In this document: piece after piece, positions 42,551-50,060 of the stretch
Numbering within the stretch: the stretch's first letter is position 1
Layout: the number at the start of each line of letters is the position of its first letter
Assembly: GCA_943908475.1 (NCBI GenBank)
Contig: CALTTG010000013.1
Span: forward strand, 13,217-77,216
Direction: 5' to 3'
Length of the DNA: 64,000 nt
DNA from: an uncultured Burkholderiales bacterium
GTDB taxonomy: Bacteria; Pseudomonadota; Gammaproteobacteria; Burkholderiales; Burkholderiaceae_C
Program-made: the position numbers and the translations under genes
The notes under the pieces: model-generated
What the model was told of the DNA's origin: nothing
Database searches by the model: none
Seen by the model: only the letters and a program-made list of their open reading frames with translations

Positions 42551-42557
42551 CCGTGAC

Positions 42558-43184
42558 TCAGGCCTTGCCCAGCAAGGCCTGGCTGAGGTCTGGGTCGGCC
42601 GGGTCCGGCCCAAACCAGATCTTCAATGCGTTGGCAAAAAATTCGTCGTCACCCACCCGGTTGCCGATTTGCTGACCATTGAAGATGAATGCCGTGCCCT
42701 TGCCGGGCTCGAAGTCCATCGAGAACACCACGCCAGCGTCCATCGTGGAGCGAAACGAAAAGATGTCGATGAGCTCCGTGACCGTGTGGGTGTAACGCGC
42801 GACCACTTCAGGGGTGCAATTGGCCTTCATGCCCTTGATGAACATCAGCCCGATGTCTGCGGTCTTCAAGCTGCGCAAGGACACCATGCTCAGTCGCTTG
42901 GGGCCGCCGAGCGCGAACAGCTGCTTCGTGGTCTGGACCTTGCGGGGTGTGTAGAGCGCCATGTCGTACACCTTGACGAACACCTTGGTGCGCGTGCCCT
43001 TGCCATTGAGGACCAACTCCGTGTTGCCCAAGCGAACGTAGTTCGCAAATCGGGTCGAGGTTTCCTGGGCCAGGGCCCCGGCAGGGCTCAGGCCCGCCGT
43101 CAAGCCGCCCCACACGCCGACACCCGAGAGCAGAAGCTGCCGACGGTGGAGTTGGTCAGGGCCAAGGGTGACGGGGGGCGCCAT
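42558..43184 (-). CDS. Chalcone isomerase-like protein with Tat-type signal
   Basis: 208 residues. The N-terminus has HRRQLLLSGVGVWGGLTAG followed by an Ala-x-Ala-like end (GALAQE), a plausible twin-arginine signal, so export to the periplasm is expected. The mature part matches the bacterial chalcone-isomerase-like family: LVLNGKGTRTKVFVKVYDMALYTP, KRLSMVSLR, and FIFNGQQIGNRVGDDEFFANALKIWFG. These proteins are usually not flavonoid enzymes and may bind fatty acids. The ATG at 43184 has AGGA 7 bases upstream. It is convergent with metG. Confidence 0.85.
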   Translation of the reverse strand: MAPPVTLGPDQLHRRQLLLSGVGVWGGLTAGLSPAGALAQETSTRFANYVRLGNTELVLNGKGTRTKVFVKVYDMALYTPRKVQTTKQLFALGGPKRLSMVSLRSLKTADIGLMFIKGMKANCTPEVVARYTHTVTELIDIFSFRSTMDAGVVFSMDFEPGKGTAFIFNGQQIGNRVGDDEFFANALKIWFGPDPADPDLSQALLGKA

Positions 43185-43326
43185 GCAGGTCCTCGCAAGT
43201 TGGAATGGGGCTTGGGTGACCCCGAAATGTCGCGCGATTCTAGATAGTGAAAACTGCGGGCCATCCCCTTGAGTGAAGGGGGTGGGGAACGCTCCCCCGT
43301 GCATGGGGGGAGGGGGCGTCTGCTTC

Positions 43327-44343
43327 TCAAGACATCGCGTGCAATTGCGCCAGCCAAGCCAGCGCCCACAAAGTGGTGCGGGGCTGCGTGGCCAGTGCTT
43401 GGGCTTGCCCCAAATCATTCACCTGGGCGAGGGCCTCGCCCAGGGCTCGGTGGGCCTGGCACAAGGGGTCGTTGGCATCGGCAGGCAACCATGGGGTGAA
43501 CTGCCCATGGGCGGTCTGCCAGGCGTGCAGCGCCGGCTCCCACGCCGGCAGGCCTTGGGCCAGCTCTGCCCAGTTGCCCGTGCACACCTCCAACGCGTGG
43601 GACAAGCCTTGGCGTGCATGGGCCGTCGCCGGCCGGGCCGAAGGAGCCACAGGCTCGGTCACTCGGGGCTGGCCGCTGTGCGCGACCTGAGCCAGTCGAG
43701 TGCCTTTCATCGCTTTGGACTGAACATCCAGCCACAGGCCGTGTCGCGCCACCCAATCCTGGGCCACCGTCAGCAGCGCGTTGGGTGACCCGTCCACCAG
43801 CTCCAATTCGAGCTCGGCCAGAGGGGCTTGGCGATCGCCGGCCCTCAATGTCCCCTCGTCGAGGCAGACCATGACCGTGCCATGCCCCAACGGGTCGGAC
43901 CCCTTGAAGTGGCGCCGTTCAAAGCATGTTTCATACAGGGGGATGAGCCGACGGCCCAGCTCCGCTTGCAACACATCGACCGGGACATCGTCAGGCAAGC
44001 CCAGCGCCGCAGTCAGTGCCGAGCGCACGGCATCGCTGTGGCAGGCCGCGTCGGGTTGAGGCCGACCACCCACGGGGGGCGGCACGTCGCAGTTCTCTTC
44101 CAGCCGGGTCATCAGGTCGGCGCCAGCACCTTTGAAGGTCTGCACCCAGTCGGCGCCCTCCTGACGCACGCGCAGGGCGCAGCGCCGTTGCGCCAGGGCG
44201 TGGTCTGCGGTGTCGAAATACGCCGCCATCAAGGGCAGGGGCTGCTGCCCGGGCGCCACCGTGTCGATGTGGCCTTGCAACTCGTGCCGCACGGCTTGAA
44301 GCCGATGTGCAGGCACCTGGAATTTCAGCTCGATCTCTTTCAT
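43327..44343 (-). CDS. CYTH-domain triphosphatase with degenerate CHAD-like C-terminus
   Basis: 338 residues. The CYTH domain is at about 1-200, with the defining ExExK pattern in MKEIELKF, RCALRVRQEG, WVQTFKGAG and ELELELVDGSP. These acidic and basic residues line the triphosphate tunnel, so inorganic triphosphatase activity (as in E. coli YgiF) is likely. The remaining 130 residues are helical and sit where YgiF has a CHAD domain, but they are shorter and poor in the conserved His residues. The start MKEIELKF is the family start. It is divergent from the next gene. Confidence 0.87.
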   Translation of the reverse strand: MKEIELKFQVPAHRLQAVRHELQGHIDTVAPGQQPLPLMAAYFDTADHALAQRRCALRVRQEGADWVQTFKGAGADLMTRLEENCDVPPPVGGRPQPDAACHSDAVRSALTAALGLPDDVPVDVLQAELGRRLIPLYETCFERRHFKGSDPLGHGTVMVCLDEGTLRAGDRQAPLAELELELVDGSPNALLTVAQDWVARHGLWLDVQSKAMKGTRLAQVAHSGQPRVTEPVAPSARPATAHARQGLSHALEVCTGNWAELAQGLPAWEPALHAWQTAHGQFTPWLPADANDPLCQAHRALGEALAQVNDLGQAQALATQPRTTLWALAWLAQLHAMS

Positions 44344-44407
44344 GGCCCCGATTGTGAGGCTATGCTTTCCGCCCAGGACCCCAACAACAGGACGAGAGGA
44401 GGGACGT

Positions 44408-45082
44408 GTGAGTTTTCTCGACCAACTCAAGCAACAGGCCGATCAACTGCGCCAAAGCCAGCACCTGACGCAGGCCGAGCGCGATGCGCTCAATGCGGAA
44501 ACCGAGCGCGCCTGTGTCACAGCGTTTCGCTACTGGGTAGAACTGGCCAAGCAGCTCAACTTGCTCCAACCTGTGCCTCGCGGGCGTTACCTGATCGATA
44601 CCAAGCATGCGCTGCAAGGTCAGCCCATGCGCATTTTCCGGGCCGATGTGCGCAAACGTGGGCTGTCGACCGCGCAAGACCTCACCGATCACGTGGCGCT
44701 CTATGCCACGGTGGGTGCCGGGGAAACGGTGCAGGTGGTCAAAGACTTCCTGCCCGACATGCAAAAGATCGAGGCCCGTCTGGACCAGGCGGGCATTCGT
44801 TACCAGCCCGAGTCGATCCGCAATCCGGAGACCGGCAAGTTGGTCGAGGTGCGGTATGAGTTCGCGCTCGATGTGACCACAGGGGCCCGCATGATCCCCA
44901 ACCACGACACCGCCACGGTGCAGTTCCAAGTCAACAACCTCGAGGGCCTGTGCCGCTGGGTGGTGCAGTTCGAGGCCCGCCAGGTCGAGGCGCCGCTGTT
45001 GGACGAGCTGGCCAAATGGTTGGTCGGGCAGCCCAATGACTTTGTCAAACGAGGCAAGCTCATCGAGATGCGTGAAGTCTGA
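44408..45082 (+). CDS. Hypothetical protein, no family recognised
   Basis: 224 residues from a GTG at 44408, preceded by GGAGGG at 5-6 bases. There is no signal peptide or membrane segment. The N-terminal 45 residues are predicted helical and Gln-rich (SFLDQLKQQADQLRQSQHLTQAERDALN). The rest alternates basic and hydrophobic strands, with a Pro/Gly turn at QPVPRGRYLID and a Trp-containing segment CRWVVQFEARQVEAPLLDELAKWLVGQP. Codon use matches neighbouring core genes, so it is a real, probably vertically inherited gene. I do not recognise a function. It may be co-oriented with DUF3460-scpA by position only. Confidence 0.75.
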   Translation: MSFLDQLKQQADQLRQSQHLTQAERDALNAETERACVTAFRYWVELAKQLNLLQPVPRGRYLIDTKHALQGQPMRIFRADVRKRGLSTAQDLTDHVALYATVGAGETVQVVKDFLPDMQKIEARLDQAGIRYQPESIRNPETGKLVEVRYEFALDVTTGARMIPNHDTATVQFQVNNLEGLCRWVVQFEARQVEAPLLDELAKWLVGQPNDFVKRGKLIEMREV

Positions 45083-45151
45083 CCCTCAGCATCCGCCGTT
45101 CCCGCCGATAAAATGTTGGTTTGGCCCAAGTTGGGCCGCAGAGAGATCACC

Positions 45152-45352
45152 ATGCCCCTGTTCTGGAAACCCTACAAGTCTGACGCCACCCAGTTCATCG
45201 ACAGCCTCAAGCAGCGCGATCCCCAGCTGGAAGAGCGTCAGCGTCAGGGCCGTTCACTGCTGTGGGACAAGGACATCGACCGCCAGGCGCAGGCCGAATG
45301 GCGCGACGCCCGCGTGGCGCAAAAGCCCTACGTCTACCAGACCAAGGCCTGA
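45152..45352 (+). CDS. DUF3460 family protein
   Basis: 66-residue basic/acidic soluble protein found in betaproteobacteria, usually just before scpA, as here. It begins MPLFWKPYKSDATQFIDSLKQRDP and contains EERQRQGRSLLWDK, matching DUF3460. GAGAG lies 6 bases upstream of the ATG. The stop is 5 bases before the scpA GTG start, implying cotranscription. Function unknown; its conservation next to scpA hints at a chromosome-related role. Confidence 0.87.
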   Translation: MPLFWKPYKSDATQFIDSLKQRDPQLEERQRQGRSLLWDKDIDRQAQAEWRDARVAQKPYVYQTKA

Positions 45353-45357
45353 GCTCG

Positions 45358-46185
45358 GTGCAAGAGGCTCCGCTGGACGACCTGGGACAGCCCGAGGTCG
45401 TTGACCATGTGGCCGTGGCGCGCCTGTATGGTGAGCCCCTGTTCGCGGTGCCCAGCGACCTCTACATTCCCCCCGATGCCCTGGAGGTGTTCCTCGAGGC
45501 CTTCCAAGGCCCGCTGGACTTGCTGCTCTACCTGATCCGCAAGCAGAACTTCAACATCCTGGACATCCCCCTGGCCGATGTCACCCGCCAGTATTTGGCC
45601 TACGTGGACCAGATCCGCAAGACCAACCTGGAGCTGGCGTCCGATTACCTGTTGATGGCGGCCATGCTCATCGAGATCAAGTCTCGCATGTTGCTGCCCC
45701 CCAAGAAAACCGCCGAGGGCGAAGAGGCGGAAGATCCCCGCGCCGAGCTGGTTCGGCGTCTGATCGAATACGAGCAGATGAAGACGGCCGCCATGCGCCT
45801 GGATCAGATCCCCTTGCTGGGTCGTGACTTCATGCGGGTGGAGATTCACACCGAGCCCGGTGAGCGTGTGCGCCACCCGGATGTGGCCTTGCATGAGCTG
45901 CGCGAGGCTTGGATGGACATCATCCAGCGAGCCAAGCTGCACACCCACCACACGATCACCCGAGAAGAGTTGTCGGTGCGCGAACACATGAGCATGGTGT
46001 TGCGCACCTTGCAAGGTCGGCGTTTCGTGGAGTTTCAGGAACTCTTTGACGTCACCCGCGGCCCTCAGGTCATGGTGGTGACCTTCATCGCCATGCTCGA
46101 GCTGGCCAAGGAGACCCTGTTGGAAATCACCCAGGCCGAAGCCTTCGCACCGATTTACGTCCGGCTCGCTTACCGCCCTGCGTGA
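45358..46185 (+). CDS. scpA: Segregation and condensation protein A
   Basis: Kleisin subunit of the SMC-ScpAB condensin. It is about 275 residues from a GTG at 45358; the frame is open further upstream but inside the DUF3460 gene. The typical kleisin N-terminal domain is FQGPLDLLLYLIRKQNFNILDIPLADVTRQYLAY. Then come LLMAAMLIEIKSRMLLP, an acidic linker, and the C-terminal winged-helix region. scpB is not in the window. An SMC protein would be encoded elsewhere. Confidence 0.92.
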   Translation: MQEAPLDDLGQPEVVDHVAVARLYGEPLFAVPSDLYIPPDALEVFLEAFQGPLDLLLYLIRKQNFNILDIPLADVTRQYLAYVDQIRKTNLELASDYLLMAAMLIEIKSRMLLPPKKTAEGEEAEDPRAELVRRLIEYEQMKTAAMRLDQIPLLGRDFMRVEIHTEPGERVRHPDVALHELREAWMDIIQRAKLHTHHTITREELSVREHMSMVLRTLQGRRFVEFQELFDVTRGPQVMVVTFIAMLELAKETLLEITQAEAFAPIYVRLAYRPA

Positions 46186-46203
46186 ACGGTGGCGTCAAAG
46201 CCC

Positions 46204-46233
46204 CCGACAGCCTTCAGGGTTTCCGCCTAGAAT
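46204..46233 (+). promoter_or_regulatory. Probable panB promoter
   Basis: CCGACA (46204-46209) and TAGAAT (46228-46233) are separated by 18 bases in the scpA-panB gap. Initiation near 46240 would leave a leader of about 26 bases containing GAGGA before the panB ATG. Confidence 0.5.
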
Positions 46234-46265
46234 CGCGCCACTCCAGCCGCTGAGGACCCGTTGCC

Positions 46266-47087
46266 ATGAGCACCGCCGACACCGCTCGCAAGCCCGTCAC
46301 CTTGCATCGCTTGCGTGACATGCACGCCAAGGGCGAGAAGATCACCATGCTGACCAGTTACGACGCGACTTTTGCGCGCCTGGTCGATGACTGTGGGGTC
46401 GACTGCATCTTGGTGGGGGACTCCCTGGGCATGCTGGTCCAGGGCGAAACCTCGACCGTGCCCGTGACCCTGGAGCACATGATTTATCACACCCGTTGCG
46501 TGGCCCGTGGCAACCGCACAGCCTGGGTGGTGGGTGATCTGCCCTTCGGGAGCTACCAAGACAACCGCGAACAGGCCTTGCGATCCAGCGTGGCGCTCAT
46601 GCAGGCAGGCGCGCACATGGTCAAACTCGAAGGCGGTGGCTGGACGGCCGACACCGTGCATTTCCTGACCGAGCGTGGCATTCCTGTCTGCGCCCACCTG
46701 GGGCTGACCCCCCAAAGCGTGCATGCCTTGGGTGGCTACCGCATTCAGGGGCGTGATGAGGCGGGCGCGGCAACGATGCGTCGGCATGCCCAGGAATTGG
46801 CCCAGGCCGGTGCCGCCATGATGGTGCTCGAGCTCATGCCGTCCAGTGTGGCCGCCCAAGTGCAGGCCGACAACCCGGGCCTGATGACCATCGGCATCGG
46901 TGCCGGGTCTTCCACCGCCGGTCAGGTGCTGGTGTTGCACGACATGTTGCAGGCCACACGCGGCAAACTGCCCCGTTTCGTTCGCAATTTCATGGCCGAA
47001 GGCGGCTCGATCGAAGATGCCGTGCGCCGTTATGTGGCCGAGGTCAAGGGCGGTCGATTCCCCGACGAAAGCATTCACGCTTACTGA
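46266..47087 (+). CDS. panB: 3-methyl-2-oxobutanoate hydroxymethyltransferase
   Basis: First committed step of pantothenate synthesis: transfers a hydroxymethyl group to alpha-ketoisovalerate. It is 273 residues. Motifs are MLTSYDATFARLVDDCGVDCILVGDSLGMLVQG (metal-binding Asp), VVGDLPFGSY, MVKLEGG, and HLGLTPQSVHALGGYRIQGR. It starts at an ATG preceded by GAGGA. It is 15 bases upstream of panC, so the two form an operon; panD is not here. Confidence 0.97.
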   Translation: MSTADTARKPVTLHRLRDMHAKGEKITMLTSYDATFARLVDDCGVDCILVGDSLGMLVQGETSTVPVTLEHMIYHTRCVARGNRTAWVVGDLPFGSYQDNREQALRSSVALMQAGAHMVKLEGGGWTADTVHFLTERGIPVCAHLGLTPQSVHALGGYRIQGRDEAGAATMRRHAQELAQAGAAMMVLELMPSSVAAQVQADNPGLMTIGIGAGSSTAGQVLVLHDMLQATRGKLPRFVRNFMAEGGSIEDAVRRYVAEVKGGRFPDESIHAY

Positions 47088-47102
47088 TTCCCTGTGGTTC
47101 CC

Positions 47103-47978
47103 ATGCGCATCATTCACACGATCGCCGAGCTGCGCCAGCACCTGCGCGCAGCCCCCGTTGCACCTGTTTTCGTGCCCACCATGGGCAACCTGCACGAGGG
47201 GCATTTGGCCCTGATTCGCCAGGCCCGCGCCGTGTCAGGGGACTCCGGGGCGCCCGTGGTTGCCAGCATCTTTGTCAATCGACTCCAGTTCGGCCCCCAC
47301 GAAGACTTCGACACCTATCCCCGCACCCTGGAGCGCGACGCTGAGCTGCTCGAACAGGCGGGCTGCGATGTGTTGTTTGCGCCCTCCGAATCGGAGCTGT
47401 ACCCCCAGCCCCAGGGCTACAAGGTTCACCCCCCCGCAGCGTTGGCCGACATCTTGGAAGGCACCTTTCGCCCAGGCTTCTTCACGGGCGTCAGCACGGT
47501 GGTTCACAAACTGTTCAACCTGGTCCAACCTCAGGCAGCCGTCTTTGGCAAAAAGGACTACCAACAGCTCATGATCATCCGCAACATGGTGACCCAAATG
47601 GGTTTGCCCATCGAGATCCATGGCGGTGAAACGCTGCGCGCCGACGATGGCTTGGCCCTGTCGTCCCGCAACGGCTACCTCAGCGCGCAGGAGCGGTCTG
47701 AAGCCGTGCAACTGATCACGGTGTTGCGTGGCGTGCGTGACCAGGTTCATGCACAACGAAGCGATGCCAAGCTCACGCTGGACAGCATCGCCCAACTCGA
47801 GGCTCAAGCCATGGCAGCGCTGACGGCCTGGGGTTGGACGCCTGACTACGTGGTGGTGCGTCGGCAGAAGGACTTGCTGCCCCCCACCGACGACGACCTC
47901 GTGCGCGGCGAGCCTTTGGTCAGCCTGACGGCGGCCAAACTGGGCAAGACCCGCCTGATCGACAACCTCGAGATCTGA
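47103..47978 (+). CDS. panC: Pantothenate synthetase
   Basis: Joins pantoate and beta-alanine using ATP. It is 291 residues from the ATG at 47103. Class-I synthetase-like motifs are PTMGNLHEGHLALIRQAR (HxGH), SIFVNRLQFGPHEDFDTYPRT, FGKKDYQQLMIIRNMV and LALSSRNGYLS (KMSKS-like loop). The stop TGA abuts the stop of the opposite-strand helicase gene with no base between. Confidence 0.97.
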   Translation: MRIIHTIAELRQHLRAAPVAPVFVPTMGNLHEGHLALIRQARAVSGDSGAPVVASIFVNRLQFGPHEDFDTYPRTLERDAELLEQAGCDVLFAPSESELYPQPQGYKVHPPAALADILEGTFRPGFFTGVSTVVHKLFNLVQPQAAVFGKKDYQQLMIIRNMVTQMGLPIEIHGGETLRADDGLALSSRNGYLSAQERSEAVQLITVLRGVRDQVHAQRSDAKLTLDSIAQLEAQAMAALTAWGWTPDYVVVRRQKDLLPPTDDDLVRGEPLVSLTAAKLGKTRLIDNLEI

Positions 47979-50057
47979 TCAACCCTCGGGGTCGGCTTCG
48001 GACGAGCCGCCGGCAGGCAGCGACTGCAGGAACGCCAGCGCCTCGGACTGGACGCGGCTGCGACGCATGGGTGGAAGGCTCTGCCAGATCCGCCGGCCAT
48101 AGGGCTTGTCGATCAGACGGGTGTCGCAAATCATCAGCACGCCGTGGTCGGTTTCGCTGCGAATCAGCCGCCCCGCACCTTGCTTGAGTGCAATGATGGC
48201 CTGAGGCACTTGGTGGTCCATGAAGGGATTGCCGCCACGCTCTTCCAGCAGCTCCAGCCGTTTGGCCAGCACCGGGTCGTCTGGAGGGGCAAATGGCAGC
48301 TTGTCGATCACCACCAGCGTGAGCGCATCGCCCTTGACGTCGATGCCTTCCCAGAAGCTGTGACTGCCCACCAGCACGGCGCGTCGCAAGCGGCGGAAGT
48401 CGTCCAGCAACATGGGGCGAGGCGCGTCTCCTTGCATCAGCACGCTCAGGCCCAACCCATCGGCCTCGATGCGTTGGCGCAGCAACTCCGTGGCCTTTTG
48501 CACCGCTCGGTGACTGGTGCACAGCAAAAAGGCCCGACCACCATTGGCCACGATCAGGGGCAAGGCCGCGTCCACCACGGCGTCCGTGAACTGCGGGGAT
48601 TGAGGGCTCGGCAGGCCTTGAGGCACATAGAGCATGGCCTGCGTCGGGTAGTCGTACGGGCTCGACCAAGCGTGGCAGACGGCATCTTGAAGCCCCAGCG
48701 CTTCTTGAAAATGCCTGAAATCATGCTTCACCGCCAGCGTGGCCGAGGTGAAGACCCAGGTCTTGCGAGGGGGGGCTTGGGGGGTGTCGGGGGTGTGCTC
48801 GTCCTCTGACCAGGCCCGCTCTGGCGACAGGCCGTCGTCGCTCGTTTCCGCTTCACCCAGACGCTGCCTGCGGAACACATCGGCCACCGAGATGGGTGTG
48901 CGGTGCAGCTGAATGCCCAGTTGGCTGACGTCCAACCAGCACAGCTCGGGCTCGTGCGCACGTTCGGGGTGTCCCCAGGCACACAGCCGTTGCATGAGGT
49001 CGTCGGCTCGCCGGTGCAGATTGGCCATGTCGGCGCTGCGCTCGCTTTGCTGCTTGAGCAGGTCACGCAGTTCACGCAGCGCGTCACGCAATTCGGGCAA
49101 GGCCGTCCAGATCGGGTGCCCTGAGGGCAGCTGAGTTTGTGACCACTTGGAGATGCCTGTCTCGAAACACAGTCGCAGGTCTTTGAGAGCCTTGTCCACG
49201 GGGGCGATGGCATCGGGCCAATGGCAGGCATCGCGTGCGTGCGACATGCCAATGGCTTTGGTGTCCCGCAGCAGGTCCATCAGTTGGGCGCTGCTCACCG
49301 TTTCGCCGAAAAAGAGGGTGGCGGTGTCGGGCAACTGGTGCGCTTCGTCAAAGACGATGGTCTGTGCCGAAGGAAGCAACTCGGGCGCGCCCTCTTCACG
49401 CAGCATCAAGTCGGCAAAGAACAGGTGGTGGTTGACCACCACCACATCGGCATCTTGCGCTTCGCGTCGCGCCTTGAGCACGAAGCACTCGGCGTGGTGC
49501 TCACAGTCGGTGCCCAGGCAGTTCTCTCGTGTCGAGGTCACCCGCATCCAGATCGCGGCGGTCTCCGGCACCGTGGCGCATTCGGCTTTGTCGCCGGTGC
49601 TGGTGAGCGTTCGGAATCGGTTGATTTGTCCCAGGTCGCGCACCTCTTGTCGACTGCCCAACAGGGTGGCGTCTTGGTTGGCTCGCTCCAGGTGGTGGAA
49701 GCACAGGTAATTGCTGCGGCCCTTGAGCAGGGCCGCCTTGACGGGCAAGCCCAACGCCTCACGGACGTTGGGGAGATCGCGGTTGAAGAGCTGGTCTTGA
49801 AGGGCTTTGGTGCCCGTTGAAATGATGACTTTGCCCCCCGCCAGCATCGATGGCACCAAGTAGGCGGCGGTTTTACCCACGCCGGTGCCTGCCTCCAGCA
49901 CCACGGTGCTGGCGTCATGGAGGGCCCGACCAATGGCCAGCGCCATGTCGATTTGTTCGTGGCGAACCCGATAGCCGGGCAGTGCTCGCGCCAGCGGTCC
50001 GTCGCTGGCAAAGATGCCGCGCAACTCCAGTTCCAGTTCAGTGCTCATCGGCCCCAT
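47979..50057 (-). CDS. DinG/YoaA-family ATP-dependent DNA helicase
   Basis: 692 residues; a second ATG three codons in (50048) is equally possible. It is an XPD-like superfamily-2 helicase with Walker A EAGTGVGKT near residues 55-63 and the DEAH box (VFDEAHQLPD). Four Cys (YLCFH, ENCLGTDCEHHAECF) are placed as the Fe-S ligands. It also has LLCTSHRAVQK, SFWEGIDVKG and QGAGRLIRSETDHG (motifs V-VI). It is probably involved in repair or R-loop/fork resolution; DinG versus YoaA cannot be settled by eye. It follows the metalloprotease gene after 3-12 bases. Confidence 0.92.
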   Translation of the reverse strand: MGPMSTELELELRGIFASDGPLARALPGYRVRHEQIDMALAIGRALHDASTVVLEAGTGVGKTAAYLVPSMLAGGKVIISTGTKALQDQLFNRDLPNVREALGLPVKAALLKGRSNYLCFHHLERANQDATLLGSRQEVRDLGQINRFRTLTSTGDKAECATVPETAAIWMRVTSTRENCLGTDCEHHAECFVLKARREAQDADVVVVNHHLFFADLMLREEGAPELLPSAQTIVFDEAHQLPDTATLFFGETVSSAQLMDLLRDTKAIGMSHARDACHWPDAIAPVDKALKDLRLCFETGISKWSQTQLPSGHPIWTALPELRDALRELRDLLKQQSERSADMANLHRRADDLMQRLCAWGHPERAHEPELCWLDVSQLGIQLHRTPISVADVFRRQRLGEAETSDDGLSPERAWSEDEHTPDTPQAPPRKTWVFTSATLAVKHDFRHFQEALGLQDAVCHAWSSPYDYPTQAMLYVPQGLPSPQSPQFTDAVVDAALPLIVANGGRAFLLCTSHRAVQKATELLRQRIEADGLGLSVLMQGDAPRPMLLDDFRRLRRAVLVGSHSFWEGIDVKGDALTLVVIDKLPFAPPDDPVLAKRLELLEERGGNPFMDHQVPQAIIALKQGAGRLIRSETDHGVLMICDTRLIDKPYGRRIWQSLPPMRRSRVQSEALAFLQSLPAGGSSEADPEG

Positions 50058-50060
50058 GCT

